From: Hormiphora californensis | Taxonomy: Eukaryota; Ctenophora; Tentaculata; Cydippida; Pleurobrachiidae | DNA: 64,000 nucleotides | Direction of reading: 5' to 3' | Assembly: GCA_020137815.1 (NCBI GenBank) | Contig: CM035351.1 | Span: 9,329,969-9,393,968 of the forward strand | In this document: one piece after another, positions 32,001-41,506 of the stretch | Numbering within the stretch: the stretch's first letter is position 1 | Layout: each line of letters begins with the position of its first letter | The notes under the pieces: model-generated | The model's database searches: none | What the model was told of the DNA's origin: nothing | The model's input: only the letters and a program-made list of their open reading frames with translations | Made by a program: the position numbers and the translations under genes

Positions 32001-34352
32001 TACTGGCAACACCAGGCTATAAAGCAGGACCCGTACTGCCCCCTTGAGGTGCTGATGGATCACACTGAGAAGAGGGTGCCACGGGACAAGAAGGAGGAAT
32101 TCAGGAAGAATGCCGCTAAAGCTGTCAAGTTCATTACCGTCCGTCACCCATACGAGAGGCTGGTCAGTATGTATACCAACAAGTTTGAGGGTTGTAAAAC
32201 CGAGATGTTTAGTGGCCCCGGGGGAGCCATGGTACAGATACTGCAGCTATACAGAAGGTGTGACAAACCCTCTCTAGAGAAGGCGATGTTATTAGAGGCT
32301 GCCCGGACAGAGTGTCTGAAACCTCCTGCACAAAGGGTTGTAGACCCTGATAACTGCTACATGCAACCAATGGGGGCTACATTTTCTGAGGTTATCACCT
32401 GGATTGTTAACAACTTTCACACAGGCCACTTTCCTGACTTCCACTGGGCGCCCATGACCAAGATGTGTGATCTGTGTATCACAGATTATGATATGGTCGA
32501 GAAGTTTGAGACTCTAGAACGGGATCATTACTTCATACTGAAAACACTGGGGATGGAGCAGCAGTATGTGGAGATACATGGGGCACGTGCTAACCCTAGT
32601 TCTCGTGACAAGGACATATATCATCATGTCACAAAGTATCTGGTACAGCTAAATGAGAGGCTCCTGTGGGACTTGTTTGCCATTTATAGGGACGATTTTG
32701 CAATGTTTGGATATACCCCACACTTTAGGGTACGGAAGAATCCCTATGTAGAAGTGTGAGTGGAGGGGAGAGAGAGAGTTTGAATGTAAATATGTGCAGA
32801 GAATTATATTTTTACATACCCAGACGTCTGTGGTTGTTGCGCTGAAATGAAAACAGATGTTACACACACAGGGCACCAAAACAGATAATATTATTGATTA
32901 GATCTGGTTAAATTCAGAGTCTACTACTTACGGTTTCCACCAAGATTCCACCCAATATTGGGAGGGGTCCCTCCCGCGGCCCCGTACCCACTATACTGGG
33001 CTCGAGGGGGTTGCTGCTGTTGGGCAGCTGTGTTGTAGGTAGGTCTGGGCCGGGCAGGGGCTGTTGATTGTTTTGAGTATAGGGGAGGTGTGTTGGAGAA
33101 CTCGATACACAGAACATTCACCAGACTAACTAGGTCGTAACCCTGGGAATAGGGAGTGTCTTTCTTTATACTCAATTCGCAATTACACCAAAATACTAAG
33201 TACACATTCTCAATATATATATATGTGTCTGATAACTATCTGATTCTGATGATCTCATCATAACCACATTTAACTCAGTACACAGTGTGTGTACTATAAC
33301 ACACCGTTACCACAGGTGAAAATGTATCTCACAGCGAACCAGGATCGCTCCTTATATGGCTAATATTCGCTATACTAGAACTACTTACCATGCTTGCCTT
33401 CCACTCGTGTAAGTAGGGCAGGTAAACCTTTCCATTACTGTCCACGATCCTGCTTGGTTTAATCTGCATGTCTTTTGTAGGTGTCACCATAACAAATGGG
33501 GCCTGGGGAGGGATAAAACATAATAAATGGGGCCTGGGGAGAGATAAAACATCACAAATGGGGCCTGGGGAGGGATAAAACATCACAAATGGGGCCTGGG
33601 GAGGGATAATACATAATAAATGGGGCCTGGGGAGGGATAAAACATAATAAATGGGGCCTAGGAGAAGGAGACATCGATATACAGTGATTGTTCATTGTCG
33701 GATAGATTAGTGTGAATTACCTGTTCGGGGTACTTCATTATGAATCCAAATGTTTACAGGGATATTGTACGTGTTACCCCTGTAGTGCATTGGTATAGTA
33801 CCAGACAAACATATCATCCTGTATTCTCTCCCATTATCATACACTGTGGGGATTAGAAAATCTGTGATACACACCTGCAGCAGCTGTTCACACTGATTTT
33901 GAGAGATCATGTTGTTGTTATTTTCAGAAGTCATGGAGAGGGTTGCTCGTGCGCGGTATGCTGACATTGAGTGCTTTCATAGTAACACTGTTTGCGCGCC
34001 CTACCGTATTTAGAAACGCGTGGTGTGAGATCCTTGAAGGCAGTGCAGCACGCCTGGAGGTCAGCGATAGCCTTTTGTGGGTAGCGAGACTGAAAAGAGG
34101 AGAGGGTGGTTAGATTTACACTAAATGTAGAAATATTCACATAATATGAGAAACAGGAAGTCAACTAAATTCCCACTCTAAATTGTGAAGACCTGTCAAA
34201 AGGGTCGAAAAAGCGGCATCAGCTCTCTCAATTCGAACCATGACTGATGACACACTGCACACGATCTCAGAACTACACTTAATGACGTACTAGATCACAC
34301 TTACCGGCAGATCCCGGACGGCTGTGTTTATCACAGACGTCTTGTCTGACAT
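29021..34352 (-). CDS. TSG101: ESCRT-I subunit TSG101 (UEV domain plus steadiness box)
   Basis: Exons on the minus strand are approximately 34352-34305, 34089-34005, 33874-33721, 33502-33389, 33142-32932, 30304-30154, 29823-29731, 29594-29458, 29296-29194 and 29105-29021. The UEV domain reads SRYPQKAIADLQACC, FLIPTVYDNGREY, LSGTIPMHYRGNTYNIPVNI and IVDSNGKVYLPYLHEW, the last two being diagnostic of TSG101. The ubiquitin-conjugating Cys is absent, as in all UEV proteins. A Pro/Gln-rich linker (with poly-Gln) follows, then a coiled coil (EVTAVRQQEQELLAGKEQI) and the steadiness box (YLHLCAEESALDDGIYYLAE, VFLKHVRSLARKKFMVRALI). TSG101 sorts ubiquitinated cargo at endosomes. Two junctions (before 33874 and before 30304) are out of phase by one base. 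The intron between 32932 and 30304 holds a sulfotransferase gene on the other strand. Confidence 0.93.
31359..32759 (+). CDS. Golgi carbohydrate sulfotransferase (HNK-1 ST / CHST8-14 family)
   Basis: A single uninterrupted frame of 466 residues. The ATG at 31359 is used because the frame upstream has no ATG and passes a possible splice acceptor (TTATCTAG at 31337). It is a type II membrane protein: short basic tail, signal anchor NLLILLLCLSALYLYI, and an acidic Glu/Lys-rich stem (residues ~55-120). The catalytic part has the PAPS 5'-phosphosulfate motif FKAASTNWKQFF, the 3'-phosphate motif TVRHPYERLVSMYTNKF, and the C-terminal block FPDFHWAPMTKMCDLC with DYDMVEKFETLERD. This is the chondroitin/dermatan/HNK-1 sulfotransferase fold, acting in the Golgi lumen; the acceptor sugar cannot be told. 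The gene lies entirely within an intron of TSG101, in the opposite direction. Confidence 0.93.
   Translation: MRRNTRANLLILLLCLSALYLYINTPSLPTATPPGAIHHPPAKQRDTTEESVFVNDKLFKDILGDLEAEEERTEAPPKPPEQQETRLLVVQKEEEKKKSEEQEGTEGWPSWMNLNPDLEIHKDIAVEGMPDYFDLKSDLLPQFEKHHNETGDIMKERLMNIKQQCERASRYLKPRNANRFLFHFEELNVGWCPVFKAASTNWKQFFCKIYQPAVYWQHQAIKQDPYCPLEVLMDHTEKRVPRDKKEEFRKNAAKAVKFITVRHPYERLVSMYTNKFEGCKTEMFSGPGGAMVQILQLYRRCDKPSLEKAMLLEAARTECLKPPAQRVVDPDNCYMQPMGATFSEVITWIVNNFHTGHFPDFHWAPMTKMCDLCITDYDMVEKFETLERDHYFILKTLGMEQQYVEIHGARANPSSRDKDIYHHVTKYLVQLNERLLWDLFAIYRDDFAMFGYTPHFRVRKNPYVEV
33490..33663. repeat. 31-bp minisatellite, about 5.6 copies, containing TSG101 splice acceptors
   Basis: Each unit on the minus strand reads roughly TTTTATCCCTCCCCAGGCCCCATTTRTKATG (over 20 bases only in sum: key parts are TCCCTCCCCAG and GCCCCATTT). 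The copy nearest the exon is the actual 3' splice site of the fourth TSG101 exon (exon start 33502). The others repeat the same acceptor at 31-bp steps in the intron. Confidence 0.9.
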
Positions 34353-34648
34353 GTCTCTATAAGGGTCGATGGGTTAGGTAGAATAGAAAAAAGAGATAGA
34401 GAGAGAGAGGAGAATGTAATGAGAAAATATACAAACAAATAAAGAAAATAACACAATTTCAAAATCGCCTCTTTCGTCTAAAACAAGAGCTCTCAATACA
34501 CACTTCTTTCATGCAGTGTATCTTACACTAAGTGTTCTGTTCAAACAGGGTCTAACCCTTCTTTACATTTGTCGTGGGGCTGTGGAGAGAGAGAGGGTCG
34601 AACAAGACAATCTAACACAACTCAAGAAATAAACAGTGTTCAATTTGT

Positions 34649-35060
34649 TCAAGATAACATGGATCTATTAACATAAACTCTATTCCGTTTATCAAGATTG
34701 GTTTGTTTCCATTCGTACACTTTCCTCGGCATTCTGACAAAGTTCCAAATGATCTTATCTCCCAGGACAAATAATGCCATAGCACTAATACTAACGATAG
34801 TGAGCACCACACTAACCCTTAACACATTCGTATTCCGGATGTCATATGAGCATTCAGCACTTATTAGCAGCACATGATTTCATCCAACTTTCTGGTACCA
34901 CGTTATCACATTTGCAGTCCTCAAAATCAACCGAAGTAGCGATGAAAATCTGCCGGTCGATATCGCTCTTACAGACACACTTACATCTTACATCACCGCT
35001 GTGTACAGTAGGGGAGAGAAGGAGGAGGGCCAGGGGTAGGAAGTAGAAGGGTGACGTCAT
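34649..35060 (-). CDS. TMEM9: TMEM9-family lysosomal membrane protein
   Basis: A single exon begins with a signal peptide (MTSPFYFLPLALLLLSPTVHSG), then DVRCKCVCKS, a Cys-rich luminal segment with DCKCDNVV and CSYDIRNTN, one membrane helix (VVLTIVSISAMALFVLG) and a basic cytosolic tail ending VYVNRSMLS. The order D-I/V-R-C-K-C, the C-N-C and E-C-x-Y-E/D luminal motifs, one helix and a terminal MLS match the TMEM9/TMEM9B family, which associates with the lysosomal V-ATPase and ClC exchangers. One base appears to be missing near 34860 (NKC stop, then ECSYD). Corrected length is about 137 residues, shorter than vertebrate TMEM9 (183), mostly through a shorter tail. It lies about 300 bp upstream of TSG101 on the same strand. 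Confidence 0.85.
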
Positions 35061-35381
35061 ACTGCGTGTACTAAACTGGGATAATGGTGAGAGAGTTATT
35101 GTAAAGGAGGGCTTAGGAAGTCAAATCAATATCTGAGTAGATGACAGCAGGGGAGGAAGAAAACACACAACTATCTTCAGATAAATTAGTAATTTACAAG
35201 ATTGAAGTAAATAGTTTAAAAGCTGAAAGTTCAATAAAATCATATTATAAACAGAATAAAATGTAGCACAGTACCGTGCACTGTTTTACCTCTCAAACAA
35301 AACAATTCCGGTGTATAACCTTGATCGACCGAACCCTCGCAAAATGACGGTGGTATGAGCCACACAAAAGAATCCCACTTT

Positions 35382-37541
35382 TCAAGTTTTGTAGTGTAAT
35401 TTAACGTGTTTGGTTTTCTCCTCGCTGGTAGGAAATCCATCTCCACAGATGTGGCAGGTGAAGGGGTATAACTTGTGGATATCCAGGATGTGACTGTGGA
35501 GATCCTCTCTCGTCATGTGAGATAATCCACACAACTCACAGGGCAGATCAGATCGCGGGTGGGTCACACTACGATGTACCTGGAGACAGACAGATAGAAA
35601 CTAGAAAGTGGGAGGTTTAACTTGCTAATTATTTAGACAACAACAAAAAATCACAGACACAGAATAGGTTAGAAAGCGAAGACACAAAAATACAAAGTTT
35701 TAACTAACCAGCAGATAGTCCCTGGTGGGGAAGATGATATCACACATTTTGCACTTCATATCCTCAATCTTCCTGAATAAGCTGTTTTCATCTCCATCAC
35801 CAACTTGACACACTTCCCTGATAGGCTCTGGACTTGGAGGATCTTGTTCATTGTATACAAAGACATCATCACAAGCCATACATGTAGTACCCATTTGTTT
35901 ATGTCGCAGTTCTAAATCTGCGCTGGTCTGAGGTGTGCCAATACCATGGGTAACAAACTCGTGCCTTTTACACGACCACGCTGACTGAAACAAGGAGGGG
36001 GGTGGTGAGTTGCGCCTCTTCAAGTGTTCATTATCTGGACAACTATTTACCTTGAAGTTACATTTGCATCCTGAACAGTTATATGTCTGGTCGATCTTTG
36101 CTACTTCCTCTTTCTGAAATAGAAGTTAAACATTAGACAGAACACACAGAACACAATCAACTTGATAGGCACTTGATCTACTGAACCCTCACAGAGCGTG
36201 GTGAGAGCCACATGGAACGTACCTTTTTTGGTGGATTTATTCCAGCTAAATCTTCCAACTCAGGCATTGTTTGAGTAATAAAGGTATTGCCCGAATCAGG
36301 CAGCGTTTCAGCCGATCTGTTCTTTGGTTTTTTTCGGGGATTTTAGTGGTTTAACTGGTTTTGTTTGATAAGTTCTAACAGGCGTTTTTCTTTTTCTCAA
36401 TTTATTTTGGTATGTCCTAACGACCTTTGTGCCTATATCTGGATTTTTGGCACCATTTAGTTTGTGACATATAACATAATCTGGCTCGACAAATGCTGAC
36501 AGAGTTTCCAGAGAAGCCTCTCTACTCTCACTTGGTTCTCTGCTTTCTACTGGATTAGGGTTTCTGCTTTCTACTGGATTAGGGTTTCTGCTTTCATCCG
36601 GAGGAATCTCCTTGCTTGCATTCGGAGTATAATGTCGTCTTAATTTGGCAGTAGAATCTCTGTTTGCATTCGGGGTAGGTGCTACATTTACTACTGGATG
36701 AGTTTCTCTGGTTGGGTTAGGACCTCGCCTTTCTTCTCTCCTTGGTTCATGAGAAGGTTCTATGTATTCTTCAAAAGAGGGTTCCACGTTATACTCAGTC
36801 AATATAAAAGCATGACCAGGTAGTGAAATTGCCCCCTCGCCTCCCTCACTATTCTCACTATCATACATGTATTCTTCTGGCACTAGTTCTGCAATCTGAC
36901 TATCATCATCATCTTCCATTATAACATCTTCTCCCTCCACTTCCTCTTCCTTTATTTCTGGGGTCGGTCCAGACAACTGGGACGTCTCGATAGTAGGAAC
37001 TGGCATCTCCTTGGCTTGGGTGTTGGGTCTAGTTGATATTGTGCTGGGGGCTGATTGGGGCACAGAGGTTGAGGTTGAACTAGGAGCAGGGGTCAGAATA
37101 GATTGGACTGGAACAGTAGATGGTCTAGCAGGGCCAGGGCGACAGATTTTGTCTGGAACAGTAAAATTTGGGGATGGTCTAGCAGGAAGAAGGTCTGGAT
37201 CTTGTTGCTGTACAGAGGAACTAGCAGGGTCTGGATCTCGTATAGAAGAACAGCCCAAAACTGACATGGTTCTGGCAGTTTGAGAAGTATTCTGCTCACC
37301 TGAAAAAGAGGGTGTATCAGACAAATATTATTACACTATTTATTGTCCAGGAAAGCTTGTCTAAGTGAGGGCACATATAATTTTACATCCTGCAACACTT
37401 ACAATCAGTGTGGTGCCCGTGATGTTTCTCGTGAAACAAATCAGCCAGTTTGTGGACTATTCTGTCGAAGAGGATCCTCTTACAGACCAGTTCCTCCTCC
37501 CAACCCCAACATGACACGGTAGTTTGGGTGGCTATCTCCAT
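35382..37541 (-). CDS. C2H2 zinc-finger protein with a long disordered region
   Basis: Five exons: 37541-37403, 37299-36223, 36113-36051, 35984-35709 and 35579-35382. Exon 1 encodes MEIATQTTVSCWGWEEELVC and a short helix. Exon 2 encodes a ~350-residue Pro/Ser/Glu-rich disordered region with a tandem RNPNPVES repeat. Exons 3-5 carry Cys2/His2 units: YNCSGCKCNF with KRHEFVTH, CKMCDIIFPTRDYLLVHRSVTH, CELCGLSHMTREDLHSHIL and FTCHICGDGFPTSEEKTKH. It is probably a DNA-binding regulator in the nucleus. No orthologue is recognised. A frameshift at an A homopolymer near 36335 (stop after KEQIG) must be bridged to reach NRSAETLPDSGN and the remaining exons. The C-terminal finger set is short and widely spaced compared with KRAB-type arrays. 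Confidence 0.82.
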
Positions 37542-37704
37542 CCTGAGGGTTATATGTTAGTTGTTAGGTGAATAGGGTGAAAAGGGAAATTACAAAGTTA
37601 CAAAGATCTTTTCACCATTCTGAAATCAATAAGAAACACTCTGATTTTACTAAAAAAATGCTGTGATAACTAAAATATCAAAACTAGTAAAAGAATTAAA
37701 AGCT

Positions 37705-38538
37705 CTACTTGATTAAATCAGCTATGCTATCAATAACAAATGTAGGTACAGCACTCTCAATAAGATCATCTTTCTTTGAAACTCCTGTCAACACCAAAGC
37801 AGAATCAATACCCGAATTAACAGCAAACTGAATATCAGTCAATAAGTTATCTCCCACCATAAGGACACGTGATTTGTCAGGAATATCGTGGTCACGTGAT
37901 ATGATATCAAAAAATACTGCACTTGGTTTCCCTATAACTTTAGGTGTGGTCCCCAGGGCATTGTTCAACCCAGCCAACACTGAACCTGTACCGGGTAGCT
38001 GCCGTGTGGGACTAAGAGGATACACAATATCCAAGTTAGTCGCTATATATTCCGCTCCTCCCTCCCGGATGTATATGAAAGCCTTGGTCATTTTGGTGTG
38101 GTTGAAATGTGGATCAAACCCACCCACTACGAACTTCACACTTGGATCTAGTTGGAAGTCGTTAAACTCGTAGAAATCCAGGGGTTCGTGGGGCCCGTGT
38201 CCAATAAACTCCACCCCACATTCAGTGAGAACCTGGGAGAATCCTTTAGACCCGATAAGAAACACCTTCTCACCCTCTTTCATCTGCTCCTTCATGTACA
38301 TAGCACATGCTATGCCCGAACTGTAAAGACAGTTGTTGTCAGGCATACTCATCCCCAGGGCCGTTTGGACATGCTGGTTTAATAGTGCTCGGGTTTTAGT
38401 ACTGTTATTGGTAACCAGGATTACTTTCTTGTTCTTGCTAAGAAGGGTCGTCAGTACTTCTACAGCACCTGGAATGGGTTCAAAGCCTCTCCACAGGACC
38501 CCATCGCAGTCAAACAAGTACACATCATAGTCCAACAT
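37705..38538 (-). CDS. PGP: HAD phosphatase, phosphoglycolate/pyridoxal-phosphate phosphatase type (PGP)
   Basis: An intact single-exon frame of 277 residues. HAD motif I is LFDCDGVLWRG (nucleophile and acid Asp), motif II is VTNNSTKTR, the motif III Lys is in KVIGKPSAVFF, and motif IV is MVGDNLLTDIQFA. The C2-type cap lies between motifs II and III, with YIATNLDIVYPL and TGSVLAGL. This pattern is that of PGP/PDXP (4-nitrophenylphosphatase-like) enzymes, which remove phosphate from 2-phosphoglycolate, glycerol-3-phosphate or related side products. Vertebrate PGP is 321 residues; the shorter length reflects a trimmed N-terminus. PGP versus PDXP specificity is uncertain. A short gap of ~240 bp separates it from the pirin gene upstream. 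Confidence 0.92.
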   Translation of the reverse strand: MLDYDVYLFDCDGVLWRGFEPIPGAVEVLTTLLSKNKKVILVTNNSTKTRALLNQHVQTALGMSMPDNNCLYSSGIACAMYMKEQMKEGEKVFLIGSKGFSQVLTECGVEFIGHGPHEPLDFYEFNDFQLDPSVKFVVGGFDPHFNHTKMTKAFIYIREGGAEYIATNLDIVYPLSPTRQLPGTGSVLAGLNNALGTTPKVIGKPSAVFFDIISRDHDIPDKSRVLMVGDNLLTDIQFAVNSGIDSALVLTGVSKKDDLIESAVPTFVIDSIADLIK

Positions 38539-38774
38539 ACTAAATGTAGGGAATTGGTTGAAAAGTCGGGTGTAGTCGGGTTAATATAACATAATCATTT
38601 TCTAATGCACTAAATATAATATACAGAAAACTCCAAATCTTCATCAAAACATAACATGTGAAAAAAAGTCCGAATAAAATGTAAACTCAAGATATACAGT
38701 ATGCCCTAAAATGAATTGGGTAATATTAATTGATTTTATCAGATATTATGTGGTAATAGCGGAACATGACAAGT

Positions 38775-39668
38775 CTATTTCCACAAAGTGCCTTTGATAA
38801 ACTTCTGTCCAATATCGGACTGCCAATTCTTTGCATTTTCAAACCCGTTCTTGTGCTTTCTGTAATCATCGATTGTCTGCTCTATTTCCTCTTCTGTGTT
38901 CATTACAAACGGTCCGTGCTGTACGACTGGTTCCCCAATAGGCTCTCCAGATATTAGGACAAACTTGGCCACCCCAGATCCGGGGTTACTGACAGACACA
39001 GCAGCTCCTGATGTCTCAAATATCACAGTGTGGTGGGCTGCAATGTTCTGATCCCCAATCTTAACTTCCCCATCAAGAGTGTATATAAAGGTGGTCCAAC
39101 CCTCGGGAACTGGTTGGGATATTTCTGCACCCGGCTGCAGCTCTATATCCAGATAATAGGAGGGTGTTCGGGTCCTCACTTCAGACTTCTTTCCCAGGGC
39201 CTCTCCGGCAAGAATTTTCACTTTGACACCTCCCTCCTCCGCAACACGCATCGTCTCAGCCGTTGCCTCTTGGAAGGCTGGTTCTACCATTTTAAACTCG
39301 CTCTTCAGGTTGACCCATAACTGCAGTCCCCGGCACATCTCCTTGCCAGGTATCTCAGAGTGAATTATTCCCCTGCCAGCAGTCATCCACTGCATCCCGC
39401 CAGGTCGCAAAACACCAGAGTTTCCCAGGAAATCTTCATGGTAGGTCTCTCCTTCAAGCATGTAGGTCACCGTTTCAAATCCTCTGTGAGGGTGATCAGG
39501 GAAACCAGCTCCTTCCAGAGATGATCCAACGAACTCATCAAGCATTAGAAATGGGTCAATCTGTCCAATCCCCTGACGCCCAATCGATCTTCTGACTCGT
39601 GCACCTCTACCTTCCGATTGCCATTTACTGCCAACAATTTTCTGTATGCCTCTCCGGGTCAGACTCAT
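38775..39668 (-). CDS. PIR: Pirin
   Basis: Intact, 297 residues from the ATG at 39668. The open frame continues upstream, but a TTTTTAG splice acceptor precedes it by ten bases, so a non-coding first exon is likely. The bicupin N-terminal domain carries the Fe ligands in PDHPHRGFETVTYM (two His) and GRGIIHSEIP (His and Glu). The sequence ARVRRSIGRQ, PFLMLDEF, GGMQWMTAGRG and QLWVNLKSEFKM is typical of pirins. Pirin is an iron-binding nuclear/cytosolic protein with quercetinase-like activity and a redox-dependent role as an NF-kB co-regulator in mammals. Length matches the family (290). Confidence 0.96.
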   Translation of the reverse strand: MSLTRRGIQKIVGSKWQSEGRGARVRRSIGRQGIGQIDPFLMLDEFVGSSLEGAGFPDHPHRGFETVTYMLEGETYHEDFLGNSGVLRPGGMQWMTAGRGIIHSEIPGKEMCRGLQLWVNLKSEFKMVEPAFQEATAETMRVAEEGGVKVKILAGEALGKKSEVRTRTPSYYLDIELQPGAEISQPVPEGWTTFIYTLDGEVKIGDQNIAAHHTVIFETSGAAVSVSNPGSGVAKFVLISGEPIGEPVVQHGPFVMNTEEEIEQTIDDYRKHKNGFENAKNWQSDIGQKFIKGTLWK

Positions 39669-40270
39669 TCCTGGGTTATCTAAAAAGAACAAAAGTATAA
39701 CTGCAGGACATATACCAGACATATGAGCAGAAGAGCAGCTAAAAATATGTTTTTATCAAGCAGCTTTTTGATGTTTTGGCTTTAAAAAAAGGTTTTACAA
39801 AAATCAGGTAAAGTATAAATCCATATGGATCGTTCGGACATTGAATCTCTAAATATCTAAATAATTTATTGGTGAGAGCACTGAGCAGGAAATCCACAAC
39901 CAAGAATTTGGATCTTTCAAAATGAGCCTCCTCTTGGCCTATGCTATAGGCCCTAGAAGCCGTGGAAAACGCGCGCACTTGGGGTCTGCAGCGCATGCCA
40001 AAGCCTCCTCATTTTATAAAAACTTTTCTGTTTTTAAAACTTTTCTGTTTTTAAAACAAAATCAATTCCGCGCTGAAGCGATGCTTTTGAACGTTACGCG
40101 CGAAATACGAAGTATAAACACTGCATTCTTCCGCGCGCCGAAGAAATCACAAATTCCGATTTTTTTATAAGGAACCATAATAAAGTTCAAGAGCGTACCC
40201 CATCCAAGAGCGCACCACCTCCAAAAGACACCACTCCGAGAGCGCACCACATCAAAGAGAGCTCCCCATT

Positions 40271-40490
40271 AGTGGAAGCTCTTACGGTATTTCCCACGCC
40301 CCGTGGGAAAGTTTTCGACCGTGGGAAAGTTTTCAAACCGTGGGAAAAGAGAGATACATACGATAACTTTAAAAAAATAATTATTTTTTTAAGGTTATTG
40401 TATGTATCTCTCTTTTCCCACGGTTCGAAAATTTTCCCACGGTCAAAAACTTTCCCACGGGGCGTGGGAAATACCGTATGAGCTTCCACT
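40271..40490. repeat. 220-bp near-perfect palindrome (first core of the nested element)
   Basis: Arms of about 110 bp with some seven mismatches and no spacer meet at AAAAATAATTATTTTT near 40380. Each arm contains three spaced copies of CCGTGGGAAA. Confidence 0.9.
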
Positions 40491-40491
40491 A

Positions 40492-40609
40492 CATCCAGAA
40501 GATACCGCGCGCAGGGGACACCACGCGCAGAAGAGACCGCACGCGCAAATACAACGCCGCGCTGGTCTCTTCTGCGCGTGGTGTCCCCTGCGCGTGGTAT
40601 CTTCTGGAT
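40492..40609. repeat. 118-bp palindrome (second core of the nested element)
   Basis: Arms 40492-40538 and 40563-40609 are 47 bp with one mismatch, rich in GCGCG, with a 24-base loop. It is adjacent to the first core palindrome. Confidence 0.9.
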
Positions 40610-40920
40610 GGGGAGCTCTCTTTGATGTGGTGCGCTCTTGAAGTGGTGTCTTCTGGAGGTGGTGCGCTCTTGGATGTGGTCTCTTTTGGGTGTGGTGCGC
40701 TCTCAGGTGTGGTCTCTCTTCGATCGGGTGCGCTCTTGGGTGCTCTTGGAGGCTCTTGAACTTTATTATGGTTCCTTATTTTGTGGATTTGATTTTTGAA
40801 GCCAGTTTCAATTTTTGAACCACTCGTTTCACTTTTTGGACTTTTTCCCTCAAGCCCTGAGAACTCATTTGCCCTACTGATGTCTCAAGCGACTTATTTT
40901 TCATCAGATTTTTTCCCTGC

Positions 40921-40976
40921 CCGGGTGAATGCCGAAGGCATTCACCCGGATGCCTTTTTACTTTGTAAAAAGGCAT
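40921..40976. repeat. Two adjacent perfect hairpins
   Basis: CCGGGTGAATGCC / GGCATTCACCCGG (13-bp arms, loop GAA) is followed with no gap by ATGCCTTTTTA / TAAAAAGGCAT (11-bp arms, loop CTTTG). They lie between pirin and ZFAND1, which are divergently arranged. The rest of 40977-41506 holds no gene; the ZFAND1 promoter must lie there. Confidence 0.85.
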
Positions 40977-41506
40977 AGCAGGGTTAGAATTCGAAAACGA
41001 CATTTTGGTATACTAACTAATCGGTAGAGGGACCATTTTGGTCACACTTTCGTTGCGAGGGGCAACGGTGTAGCAACTAGAGCCGCGCGCACAGTGACGA
41101 GCTACTCCTTCATCAAACACCTCATTGACACAGTTTGATGGACGTGTGTGCGCGCGCCACTCAACAAAACATGAAATGCTCTGCCGCGCGTTTCGCGTGT
41201 TACATACACATTTTCATCTTGCGAGTCGAGTGTGAGATGTTAGATAAGTAGTTAAGTTGGAATGTCAAAAACTGGTTAGCAAGTGTCATGTGATTGGGAG
41301 TTAGCTAACTCTAAGCTATGTGAGAAGTTTACTGACAGCTAGATCGTATGCATCTCACATTACATTATGACCAAGCCTTGATCCTGTTGGCAGTGACAAT
41401 GTCACTGACATGTGAAACGGTAGGGCAGGGAAACTCAGCATTATGAACACATAATGCAATAATTCTTGTTAACAAATAGGTAGTTGAAAGTTGCTACTCA
41501 TCTGAT

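Larger units (their letters stand above)
40167..40780. mobile_element. 614-bp element with nested palindromes
   Basis: The ends are inverted repeats: ATAAGGAACCATAATAAAGT at 40167 and its complement ending at 40780, with TA at both tips. Inside the left end are AGAGCGCACCAC-type units; inside the right end are matching GTGGTGCGCTCTTG units in several imperfect copies. The core is two further palindromes, 40271-40490 and 40492-40609. No protein-coding capacity is apparent, although both strands give similar open peptides because of the symmetry. This is probably a foldback/MITE element built from nested inverted repeats. Preceding sequence 39720-40166 shows no recognised gene. Confidence 0.8.

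Noticed and set aside
40187-40641. Open frames on both strands giving similar peptides (VFPTPRGKVFDRGK)
   Set aside because: The similarity arises from the palindromic DNA, not from coding.
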